Positions 5,371-11,428 of a stretch of 22,781 nucleotides of DNA are shown here, piece after piece. Each line of letters starts with the position of its first letter. Position 1 is the stretch's first letter. The translations under genes were made by a program, and so were the position numbers. The notes beneath the pieces are model-generated. The model was not told the origin of the DNA and did not search any database. It worked only from the letters and a program-made list of their open reading frames with translations. This stretch comes from a virus, in the IMG/VR virus record IMGVR_UViG_3300036770_006261, positions 1 through 22,781 of that record. One strand, given 5' to 3'.

Positions 5371-5399
5371 GGTCACACCCTCCGAAGAGGAGTGCGACC
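5371..5399 (-). terminator. Hairpin with UUCG tetraloop, leftward
   Basis: On the leftward strand GGTCGCAC, a bulged T, CCTC, loop TTCG, GAGG and GTGTGACC form a stem of 12 pairs with one G-T wobble. It is capped by the very stable C(UUCG)G loop and followed by TTCTTTAAAT. The plus strand would have a mismatch and no UUCG loop. It is a plausible terminator for leftward transcripts. Confidence 0.55.
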
Positions 5400-5734
5400 G
5401 ACCAAAATACTGTACACTAACTATGCGTTAGCGTTGATGATGTACTCAACAAGGGTGACAACCCCGTTGATGATGACAAATGTTCTCATGGTCGGAGACA
5501 TATTGTGGTGTGAACAACGGTACACCTGTTCACTTGGTGTGTGTGGAAAGGTCCATATATTAAAGTATACATGAGGTGTGTATACTGGTGATGTAAAGAT
5601 GAGGTATACGCAGGGTGTGGGTTTTTATGCACGTCAAACATACATATAAAGCACACCTGCGTATCCTCAACTGCCTGTCTATCAGTGTAGTACACATCGT
5701 ACATGTGTCGTACACAAGGAAAGACGGGAACAAA
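5400..5734. other. Non-coding stretch with three strong hairpins
   Basis: No supported gene. It holds GTGAACA/TGTTCAC at 5510-5533 and GTATAC repeats at 5565-5585. An 18-pair stem with two single bulges lies at 5600-5619 and 5652-5669 (ATACGCAGG with CCTGCGTAT at its core). GTGTA..ACACAT pairs with ATGTGT..TACAC at 5685-5715 around a 2x2 internal loop and a 5-base loop. It lies downstream of the leftward 5758-6033 gene and its terminator. Confidence 0.45.
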
Positions 5735-5748
5735 GGGGGTTGCCCCCC
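5735..5748 (-). terminator. GNRA-loop terminator after the 91-aa gene
   Basis: Leftward strand GGGGG-GCAA-CCCCC followed by TTTGTT, beginning 10 bases after the TAA stop of the 5758-6033 gene. Five G-C pairs capped by a GNRA tetraloop; the T-run is short. Confidence 0.55.
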
Positions 5749-5757
5749 TGAGGAACC

Positions 5758-6033
5758 TTAGAAGGTTCTCAAGGCAGGCAATCTTCCCTCCTTCTGCTCG
5801 TGAAGCAGGTAGAAGCGACCGTTGGTACCCTCGACCTCGCTGATGCAAACGTCCTCTGCGTCAACGTTGAATTTGGTGGAGACAACGAGACCCTCGATCT
5901 GCTTGCCAACGGAATTGACTGCGAACAGCTTTCCAGTGTGAGGGTTCTTCTTGAGAGCGATGCTGTCGACCCCAAGGACTTTCTTTGCTTCAGACATGCT
6001 GAGGCGGTCAATGAATTCCAGTGTGTTTTCCAT
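5758..6033 (-). CDS. Hypothetical protein, 91 aa
   Basis: Two starts are possible: ATG at 6033 (MENTLEFIDRL) or GTG at 6069 adding 12 basic residues. The ATG is preferred because the GTG extension is Arg/Lys/Pro-rich and has no better ribosome site. The protein reads as a helix (LEFIDRLSMSEAKKVLG), a strand-rich centre with KNPHTGKLFAVNSVGK, then acidic strands ending in GRFYLLHEQKEG. This resembles a small beta-barrel or ssDNA-binding-like outline, but no family is recognised. It is the only gene between the leftward accessory region and the divergent late promoter, with its own terminator. Its G+C and codon use resemble the late genes, not the left-hand cassette genes. Confidence 0.7.
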   Translation of the reverse strand: MENTLEFIDRLSMSEAKKVLGVDSIALKKNPHTGKLFAVNSVGKQIEGLVVSTKFNVDAEDVCISEVEGTNGRFYLLHEQKEGRLPALRTF

Positions 6034-6138
6034 GATATTAGGTATATGTCCCCGTTTACGTTCGGACACCTGGGGGGACTTTCCAGATGCCTTACTCGAG
6101 TAGGGGCTTTATGTCACGGTGGTAACCACCCGCCTATA

Positions 6139-6168
6139 TGAAAAAAATTTTTTTTTGATTTTTTTTTG
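6139..6168. promoter_or_regulatory. A7-T9 and T9 tracts upstream of the late promoter
   Basis: The run reads A7, T9, GA, T9 and ends nine bases before the TTGACA box at 6177. Upstream, GGTGG/CCACC around 6119-6130 can form a small hairpin. The tract could be bent DNA or an UP-like element for the promoter, or a rightward terminator tail shielding it from incoming transcription. Confidence 0.45.
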
Positions 6169-6174
6169 CCCGAC

Positions 6175-6207
6175 ACTTGACATACGGGTTTTCGTGTTGT
6201 ATATTTG
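6175..6207 (+). promoter_or_regulatory. Late promoter P1
   Basis: TTGACA at 6177-6182 and TATATTTG at 6200-6207 with 18 bases between TTGAC and the -7 box. This fits the Bacteroidota TTG/TAnnTTTG consensus. The -33 side is extended as ACTTGACATACGG and is repeated exactly at promoter P3. Transcription should start near 6212-6215. Confidence 0.85.
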
Positions 6208-6210
6208 TAC

Positions 6211-6376
6211 CGTTCCTATTGAGAATGCAGTTTCTGAGACTGCGTAGCCCCGTAAGGCTGATCAAAGGGACGGTATACAGGTCTCAGTTGGAACTTCAGG
6301 TGACCACTCCTGTTGGATCGGGTAGATATTGATATACTCAACAAACTCCGATGTAGGTACAAGGTCTGAGTTTTTG
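6211..6376 (+). ncRNA. Structured 5' leader, possible attenuator RNA
   Basis: About 215 bases separate promoter P1 from the first ATG. CCGTTCC near 6210-6216 pairs with GGGACGG near 6267-6273 (G-U on this strand). It encloses GCAGTTT/GAGACTGC near 6227-6243 and AGCC/GGCT near 6246-6259, a three-way junction. ATCGG/CCGAT near 6317-6352 and CTCAG/CTGAG (6283-6287 and 6366-6370) lie downstream. The leader ends at an intrinsic terminator, so it is either a cis-regulatory RNA or a short stand-alone RNA. Confidence 0.5.
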
Positions 6377-6398
6377 ACTCGCAGAAGCGAGTGTTTTT
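6377..6398 (+). terminator. Intrinsic terminator/attenuator before the first late gene
   Basis: ACTCGC-AGAA-GCGAGT followed by GTTTTT, a compact textbook terminator 28 bases before the ATG at 6427. GAGT at 6368-6371 can instead pair with ACTC at 6377-6380, which would open the terminator; that competing helix is only 4 bp. Confidence 0.75.
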
Positions 6399-6426
6399 AC
6401 GAGGTGAAGTTCAAAACGCAAAAAAA

Positions 6427-6720
6427 ATGGGAGAGGAAGGCGTGGCATACCAGTATCCTGAGATTAAGTTCGAGAGGAGTGAGTCCGTTGTTGACGGTGT
6501 GAGGGTTGTGAAGGTGTTACTGTTCACACATGTGCTCAATACGGAAGATGAGTTCGTATCGGTGGAGCTTACAGGGTACTATCCGATAGAGGAGGGGAAG
6601 GATGTAGATGTGGAGACTGCCATAGGGGAGCAGTTCCATGAGAGATGTATGGATGTATATTATGGTGATAGGGACCGTCAGGATGATGTCGTAGGGGAGG
6701 ACGATGAGAGATTCATATGA
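6427..6720 (+). CDS. Hypothetical protein, first gene of the late region, 97 aa
   Basis: The frame is open from 6391, but that start lies inside the terminator, so the ATG at 6427 after a run of seven A is chosen. The protein is acidic, especially at the C-terminus (DRQDDVVGEDDERF). A beta-rich centre (VDGVRVVKVLLFTHVLNTEDEFVSVELTGYYPIEEG) is followed by a short helix. The length and acidity would fit a small regulator or DNA mimic, but there is no sequence evidence for either. It is expressed from promoter P1 through the leader RNA. A second promoter lies directly after it, so it may be a single-gene unit under its own attenuation control. Confidence 0.65.
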   Translation: MGEEGVAYQYPEIKFERSESVVDGVRVVKVLLFTHVLNTEDEFVSVELTGYYPIEEGKDVDVETAIGEQFHERCMDVYYGDRDRQDDVVGEDDERFI

Positions 6721-6746
6721 GTTTTTAATATTTTCTGTGAGATTGA

Positions 6747-6778
6747 TTGACAGAGTGTGTTATTGGTTCGTATATTTG
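6747..6778 (+). promoter_or_regulatory. Late promoter P2
   Basis: TTGACA at 6747-6752 and TATATTTG at 6771-6778, 19 bases between TTGAC and the -7 box. It lies between the first late gene and the HTH gene. It lacks the ATACGG extension found in P1 and P3. Confidence 0.8.
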
Positions 6779-6795
6779 CAGGGAGAGCAGAGCGG

Positions 6796-7194
6796 ATGGA
6801 GAGGAGATATGAGTTGAAGGGTACTGAGAGATCGTTCTTTACGATGTATGTGGAGCTTATGACCGTTCAGTCCCCGATAGACAGGTTGAGAAGACAGGAA
6901 CGTCAGGTACTTGCCGAGGTGATGTACAGGAACAGCCTGCTTGCCAAGGATTACAGGGACCCTGAGGATCCCAAGAAGTGGAGAGCCTTGTTCTCCTATG
7001 AGAGTAAGAGGGAGATGGCGGAAGCGTTGAAGATGAGTGATGCTGGTTTTGCGAACTGTCTCACTGCTCTCAGGAGACACAGACTGATGGATGCAGACAA
7101 TTATCTGCACAGGGCATTGAGGCTGTATCCAGGGAAGATGAATGCGATAGTGTTCAGTTTCAAGGTGAAGGATGAGGTCGGATCGGAGGTCTGA
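6796..7194 (+). CDS. Helix-turn-helix protein, possible regulator or small terminase
   Basis: The ATG at 6796 follows a purine-rich stretch (GGGAGAGCAGAGCGG); the frame is open further upstream but only through the promoter. The 132-residue protein is mostly helical. After an N-terminal domain with RLRRQERQVLAEVMYRN comes a clear HTH: SKREMAEALKMSDAGFANCL at about 76-95, then TALRRHRLMDAD. A short beta wing ends in IVFSFKVKD. Similar small winged-helix proteins lie just upstream of packaging genes in Bacteroidota phages (from memory). DNA binding is well supported. Whether it recognises the packaging site as a small terminase subunit or acts as a transcription regulator cannot be told. Confidence 0.7.
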   Translation: MERRYELKGTERSFFTMYVELMTVQSPIDRLRRQERQVLAEVMYRNSLLAKDYRDPEDPKKWRALFSYESKREMAEALKMSDAGFANCLTALRRHRLMDADNYLHRALRLYPGKMNAIVFSFKVKDEVGSEV

Positions 7195-7420
7195 GCTCAT
7201 AGATGAGATAGCATCCAGGTACGGTATACCGTCCTATGTGCTTGAGAAGGCCTGGAAGAATCAGTTCCAGGTGCTTAAGAAGGTGATGTCGGAATCTGAT
7301 AGGAACGATGTGGGAACCTTCAAGGTGGTATATATGAGAGGTCTCGGGAAGTTCGTACCGAGATTCGCAGAGATGCTGTACATGAACAGTAGGAAGGATG
7401 GATGTAAGGGCGATAGTTGA
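7172..7420 (+). CDS. IHF/HU-like DNA-binding protein
   Basis: This 82-residue protein overlaps the previous gene by 23 bases. The pattern IDEIASRYGIPSYVLEKAWKNQFQ (about 10-33), VLKKVMSESDRND and then VGTFKVVYMRGLGKFVPRF resembles the IHF/HU-type proteins encoded next to the structural genes of crAss-like phages. These have a helical N-terminus and a short strand with a conserved GKF before the DNA-binding arm. Host IHF bends DNA; a phage copy near packaging genes may organise DNA for packaging or replication. The arm region is short compared with bacterial IHF (about 95 residues), so the assignment is by pattern and context. Confidence 0.65.
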   Translation: MRSDRRSELIDEIASRYGIPSYVLEKAWKNQFQVLKKVMSESDRNDVGTFKVVYMRGLGKFVPRFAEMLYMNSRKDGCKGDS

Positions 7421-7631
7421 GGGGTGGACAAGATATGTCATGAAGGACCCTGTGAATGAGAAGGAGGCTCTGAGAAGGGCGGAGATATGCATCACATGCA
7501 GTGATATGAGGAATGCCATGGGTGTTCTGATCTGCGGACAGTGCGGATGTCCACTTGCTGCAAAGACGAGGAGTTCACTGTCGGACTGTCCGAACCCTGA
7601 GAGCAAAGGAGGATCAAAATGGAAGAGATGA
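7398..7631 (+). CDS. Zinc-ribbon protein, 77 aa
   Basis: It overlaps the IHF-like gene by 23 bases and the next gene by 13. Six cysteines are ordered as a metal site: C31-x2-C34, C46-x2-C49-x-C51 and C64, in the context ICITCSD, ICGQCGCPLAAKTR and DCP. The 'CGCPLAAKxRxxxxxCP' ending is typical of a small zinc-ribbon family widespread in phages, usually annotated as hypothetical. The N-terminal 28 residues form a helix rich in Arg/Glu. Zinc binding is well supported; the partner and role are unknown. Confidence 0.75.
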   Translation: MDVRAIVEGWTRYVMKDPVNEKEALRRAEICITCSDMRNAMGVLICGQCGCPLAAKTRSSLSDCPNPESKGGSKWKR

Positions 7632-7837
7632 TGAGGAATGAACAGTTCATATTGAACGTGTACAGGAACGGTGAGCTTGATGATGTCATCGAGGGTGCTG
7701 CTGCCATACGGAAGTTCATAAAGGATAAGAAGGACGGTCAGAGAAAGGGAATGAAGGAGGATGATGTGGTCATCCCTTTCAAGGGACCGTTCAGTAATGA
7801 TGATATCGGGGAGAGCAATGACAGATGGGGAGCATAG
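7619..7837 (+). CDS. Hypothetical protein, 72 aa
   Basis: It starts at an ATG (MEEMMRNEQ) 13 bases inside the previous gene, preceded by AAAGGAGG, the strongest ribosome-binding site in the area. The N-terminal half is strand/helix (QFILNVYRNGELDDVIEGAAAIRKFIKD). The C-terminal half is Lys/Asp-rich with a possible disordered tail. The first half looks like a minimal ubiquitin-like or arm-strand fold, but no family is recognised. Its position inside the coupled packaging operon suggests a role in assembly or early control. Confidence 0.6.
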   Translation: MEEMMRNEQFILNVYRNGELDDVIEGAAAIRKFIKDKKDGQRKGMKEDDVVIPFKGPFSNDDIGESNDRWGA

Positions 7838-7838
7838 G

Positions 7839-8174
7839 ATGACAGACAGTGGCATACCGTACTTTGAGAAGGACGGGGTGCGACTGTTCGTCAGTAGCGT
7901 GTCGGCAAGACTCGCGGATGAAGGGGAGACCTTCGAGGAGTACAGGCTCAGAAGGAGTATGGCGGACCGACTGTTGAAGAGATTCAAGAAAGGTAGACTG
8001 TCATGGGATCCGTACCCTTTCAAGGGTATGAGCAAAGGGCTTGTGAATACGGTTGATAACAGAGAGGCGATGGAGGCATTCATTGCACAGTACATGAGAC
8101 GGAATGAAGGAGAGATTGAAGGGAGTGACCCCGATGGGGTCGAAAGTGATCACGAAGGCGTATCTGAAGCCTGA
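7839..8174 (+). CDS. Hypothetical protein, 111 aa
   Basis: Three in-frame ATGs exist. The one at 7839 starts one base after the previous stop (7835-7837) and is preferred over 7818 and 7761, which lie inside the previous gene. The middle is Arg-rich and helical (FEEYRLRRSMADRLLKRFKKGRLSWDPYPF), then a second helix (REAMEAFIAQYMRRNEGEIE) and an acidic tail. Charge pattern and length fit a small nucleic-acid or protein-binding accessory; no family is recognised. Its 3' end overlaps the GroES-like gene by 71 bases, or 41 if that gene starts at 8134. Confidence 0.55.
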   Translation: MTDSGIPYFEKDGVRLFVSSVSARLADEGETFEEYRLRRSMADRLLKRFKKGRLSWDPYPFKGMSKGLVNTVDNREAMEAFIAQYMRRNEGEIEGSDPDGVESDHEGVSEA

Positions 8175-8544
8175 GACGACAAAGGGAGGTGTGATAGTGG
8201 ACATCAAGCGTAAGCGTGATGTGGTGCCCTGTGTCGAACTGATGGCAGTAGGTCCAGACGTGAAGCATGCGAAGGTGGGACAGTGGGGACTGTTGAACAC
8301 GAACTGCACACCAGCGGCAGTGATACATGATGGTGAGATGTACCATCTGATACAGGAGTATGACATTGCAGTGCTCTTTGATGAGCAGCCTGACCTTGAT
8401 GATATCGTAGGATCGGACACTTCGATCGTAAGGGACCTTACGGACTATGTGAGATTCGGGAAGATGAAGGCACTGAAGGCGAAGGTGAGTGAGGGCTACG
8501 AGCACGAGTTCGACAGTGACGGCAATCGTATAGTGCAGGAATGA
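8104..8544 (+). CDS. GroES-like co-chaperonin
   Basis: The protein matches the Cpn10/GroES outline in order: a first strand with KVITKAYLKPETTKGGVIV, where the TKGG of the mobile-loop base is diagnostic; then VVPCVELMAVGPDVKHAKVGQWGLLNT, equivalent to 'G.VvAVGpG....vkvGD.Vlf'; then IHDGEMYHLIQEYDIAVLFDE, equivalent to the conserved 'dgeeylivre.diLavi' end. A 40-residue extension follows the GroES fold. An alternative ATG at 8134 (MGSKVITK) gives a more typical N-terminus and is preceded by GAAGGGAG. A phage co-chaperonin, like T4 gp31, can adapt the host GroEL for folding the capsid protein; here that is inferred from context. Confidence 0.75.
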   Translation: MKERLKGVTPMGSKVITKAYLKPETTKGGVIVDIKRKRDVVPCVELMAVGPDVKHAKVGQWGLLNTNCTPAAVIHDGEMYHLIQEYDIAVLFDEQPDLDDIVGSDTSIVRDLTDYVRFGKMKALKAKVSEGYEHEFDSDGNRIVQE

Positions 8545-9101
8545 AGCATCTTTTTGAGATGGATGATGACGGCAGGCTGGTCATCGCACCACAGGTACTG
8601 TTGGTGGATGAGTTCAAACAGCTTGTTGCTGCACGTAAGAGGAAGGATGCTCTGTTCGCAGAGCTGTCCTACATATTCTTCATGGTCGATATGAGGTCGC
8701 CCTATATAAGGCTGTCAGATGGCGAGAGGGAGTCTCAGGTGAGGAATGACCTGATGGGTGATATCAGAGGGTGGGAGCCTGACGGTATCACTGAGAAGTG
8801 CCTGAGAAAGTATAAGGAGTTGAGCCGTACACGTTCGATGGACAGTCTTGACAGTGCATGGGAGGCACAGAGGAAGTTGGACAATTTCCTATTGACAGTG
8901 GATCTCAATGAACGGAATGACAAGGGAGCAGTGGTGCATGATGCCAAGAAGGTGCAGGAGATGTTGAACAGGCTTCCGACAACCATCAAGAGCCTTCAGG
9001 AGACACAGAGGCTCGTGGAGTTCGAGATAGCTGAGAGTCTTGCTCTGAGAGGAGGAAGGGAGAAGGCTGAATTCGAGGATGAGGATATGAATCCAGACTG
9101 A
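8541..9101 (+). CDS. Helical protein next to terminase, possible small terminase subunit
   Basis: It is coupled to the previous gene by ATGA and to the next by TGATG. The 186 residues are mainly helical: DEFKQLVAARKRKDALFAEL, a DxRSPY segment, SLDSAWEAQRKLDNFL, and a coiled-coil-like stretch EMLNRLPTTIKSLQETQRLVEFEIAE before an acidic tail. It resembles an uncharacterised protein that regularly precedes the terminase in related phages (from memory). Position directly before TerL, helical content and acidic tail fit a small terminase or packaging accessory, but no DNA-binding motif is visible, so the role is inferred from neighbourhood. Confidence 0.6.
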   Translation: MKHLFEMDDDGRLVIAPQVLLVDEFKQLVAARKRKDALFAELSYIFFMVDMRSPYIRLSDGERESQVRNDLMGDIRGWEPDGITEKCLRKYKELSRTRSMDSLDSAWEAQRKLDNFLLTVDLNERNDKGAVVHDAKKVQEMLNRLPTTIKSLQETQRLVEFEIAESLALRGGREKAEFEDEDMNPD

Positions 9102-11428
9102 TGGAGCAGGAGAAGGGTATTCTTGATAGCATCATGTTCGATCACAGTATGAGGGTCAACATGATAGAGGATGAGGATGTACGTGCCGATGTGATCGGTG
9201 CGATATCCGAGATACCCTTCATATTCAATCTGGTGAAGAGAGGAAGGAGAAGGGCATGCGATCTCAGAAGGGATGTCAATGGGAGGATCATTGTGAACAT
9301 CACTGAACCGCATCTTCTTGAAGACATGGATTTCTTCAGGGAGAGGGCACTTTATTTCAAGAGGAACGGGGTATACTGTGATATGATACCGAACAGACAT
9401 CCCTCATCGAGGTACATGCAGTTCTGGAAGGAGGAGCAGAGAAGATGCAGGGAGGGACTTGTAAGGCCTTCTGACGGTGAGTGGATACCAGGTTATTACT
9501 ATTGGTATCTGAACTACTGTCCCATACTTCTGACTGAGAACAGGACCGTTGACGGACTGATGCCGATGGTGGAGGGGTTCTCATCCGCTGACACATATGA
9601 GGTGGAGCAGCAGGTCACACGGTCTGTCAAGGCTGACCGTATAGAGGATTTCCCACGTGTATGGGACAGCGACTATCTGTGGTTCCATTATGTCGAACAG
9701 GCTGAGATGAGAGGCAGCCATGCGGTGTGTCTCAAGACGAGGGGTAGGGGATACTCCTTCAAGGGGGGCAGCATGGGATCGAGGAACTATTATCATTTCA
9801 AGAACAGCAAGTCGTTCGCCATAGCATCCGAGGGAGATTACCTCATGGGTGACGGTATCCTCAACAAGGCATGGGACGTACTGAACTTCGTGGACAATCA
9901 CACCCCATGGAGGAAATCAAGGGACTATGCGGACACCAAGATGCACAAGAAGGCATCCTACAGGGATCCGCGTACACGCACTGAGAAGGGTATGCGGAGC
10001 GAGATAATAGGGGTGACCACCAAGGGTGAACCTGAGAAGGCGAGGGGAAAGCGCGGAAAGCTGCTGCTCTTCGAGGAGGCTGGTAAATTCCCTCATCTGA
10101 AGAAGGCGTATGCGATCGCAAGACCTTCTGTGGAGCAGGGCAACAGTACTTTCGGAACGATAGTCACGTGGGGTACTGGAGGTACCGAAGGTGCGGATTT
10201 CGAGGGTATGAGGGAACTGTTCTCGAATCCCAGTGCATACAGGATATACGGTATCAGGAACGTGTTCGACCGCAACTCCCCCGTAGGGACACTGTGCGGT
10301 TATTACTGTGGGGAGTACATGAACCGTGAGGGCTGTTACGACAGTGATGGCAACTCCGATGTCATAGAGGCACTTGTACAGGTGTTCACCGAGAGGAAGG
10401 TGGTATCGTCCAATACGAACGATCCGAATGCACTCGTACAGGAGAAGGCGGACCGATCGATCACTCCTCAGGAGGCGATGATGAGAAGGGAGGGCCATCT
10501 GTTCAATGTGGAGGACCTGAAGATACATCTCTCAGAGATGGAGACCAATCCGAAGAGGTATGATGCCATATCATGGAAGGTGAAGCTGTTCACAAGGGAT
10601 GGGAAGATAGAGTGGCAGCTCAGTGACGTTCCTCCGATAAGACAGTTCCCCATAATGGACGTGAGGGATCTTGAGGGGTGTGTGGAGATATTCGAACATC
10701 CTCTGAAGACGAATGACGGTGTGCAGTCAGGTCTTTACATAGCAGGTGCCGACCCGTATGACGATGACATGTCGACAGGTCCCTCATTGGGGAGCATATT
10801 CATAATGAACCGTCTGACAGGCAGGATAGTTGCGGAGTACACTGGTCGTCCACGTACCGCTGAGGAGTACTATGAGACCTGCTACAGGTTGATGCGGTAT
10901 TACAATGCAAGGTGCAACTACGAGAACAACAAGAAGGGGATGTTCCAGTACTTCGACCGTATAAATGCACTCTATATGCTTGCTGATACCCCAGGGATAC
11001 TCAAGGACATGCAGATGACCCGCAGGAACGGTTACGGGAATGCTGCGAAGGGTACCCATACCACGAAGGCCGTGAACGGTTGGAGGAACAGTCTCATCAG
11101 ATCGTACCTGATGGAGCAGGCGTACGGGAAGGAGGAAGGAGAGAGGAATTATACCACATTGAGTTCATACGGACTCGTGAAGGAGCTGATAGCATACGAC
11201 CCCAATGTGGGCAACTATGACAGGATATCAGCGTTAGGGATGGTACTGATATACAGGGCAGACCTTGAGAAGTACGGAGTGGAGGATGACCTCTATGAGG
11301 TCACGGACAGTTTCAAACGTCCCATAGATCCGTTCTTCCTCAAGGCAAGACCGAGCATGTCATCAAGATTCGTACCCAAGGAGAAGGAGGAAGCTGTTTT
11401 TAAACGTACTTATAGGAAAAGATGGTAA
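9101..11428 (+). CDS. terL: Terminase large subunit (DNA-packaging motor)
   Basis: This 775-residue protein has the two-domain order of TerL. In the ATPase: a Walker A-like KTRGRGYSFK at about 212-221, Walker B LLLFEEAG at 321-328, and a coupling motif VTWGTGG at 355-361. In the RNase H-like nuclease: first acid in GADPYDDD (D551), second in CNYENN (E608), third in NYDRISALG (D707). TerL docks on the portal, cuts concatemers and pumps DNA into the head using ATP. Length and the GADPYD context fit crAss-like terminases. The gene starts by TGATG overlap and its last seven bases overlap the portal start, so expression is coupled. All expected catalytic residues are present. Confidence 0.93.
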   Translation: MEQEKGILDSIMFDHSMRVNMIEDEDVRADVIGAISEIPFIFNLVKRGRRRACDLRRDVNGRIIVNITEPHLLEDMDFFRERALYFKRNGVYCDMIPNRHPSSRYMQFWKEEQRRCREGLVRPSDGEWIPGYYYWYLNYCPILLTENRTVDGLMPMVEGFSSADTYEVEQQVTRSVKADRIEDFPRVWDSDYLWFHYVEQAEMRGSHAVCLKTRGRGYSFKGGSMGSRNYYHFKNSKSFAIASEGDYLMGDGILNKAWDVLNFVDNHTPWRKSRDYADTKMHKKASYRDPRTRTEKGMRSEIIGVTTKGEPEKARGKRGKLLLFEEAGKFPHLKKAYAIARPSVEQGNSTFGTIVTWGTGGTEGADFEGMRELFSNPSAYRIYGIRNVFDRNSPVGTLCGYYCGEYMNREGCYDSDGNSDVIEALVQVFTERKVVSSNTNDPNALVQEKADRSITPQEAMMRREGHLFNVEDLKIHLSEMETNPKRYDAISWKVKLFTRDGKIEWQLSDVPPIRQFPIMDVRDLEGCVEIFEHPLKTNDGVQSGLYIAGADPYDDDMSTGPSLGSIFIMNRLTGRIVAEYTGRPRTAEEYYETCYRLMRYYNARCNYENNKKGMFQYFDRINALYMLADTPGILKDMQMTRRNGYGNAAKGTHTTKAVNGWRNSLIRSYLMEQAYGKEEGERNYTTLSSYGLVKELIAYDPNVGNYDRISALGMVLIYRADLEKYGVEDDLYEVTDSFKRPIDPFFLKARPSMSSRFVPKEKEEAVFKRTYRKRW

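Noticed and set aside
3252-5757. Group I or group II intron, or a hammerhead ribozyme
   Set aside because: No conserved P7/P3 core, no domain V hairpin, and no CTGATGA plus GAAA core at proper spacing was found by eye.
5800-6141. 113-residue plus-strand frame over the 91-aa leftward gene
   Set aside because: It is antisense to a better candidate that has its own terminator, and no promoter or ribosome site is visible.
7160-8095. 311-residue open frame on the minus strand
   Set aside because: It is antisense to four tightly packed, coupled late genes with recognisable motifs. It is His/Ser/Leu-rich, as shadow frames in this composition are.
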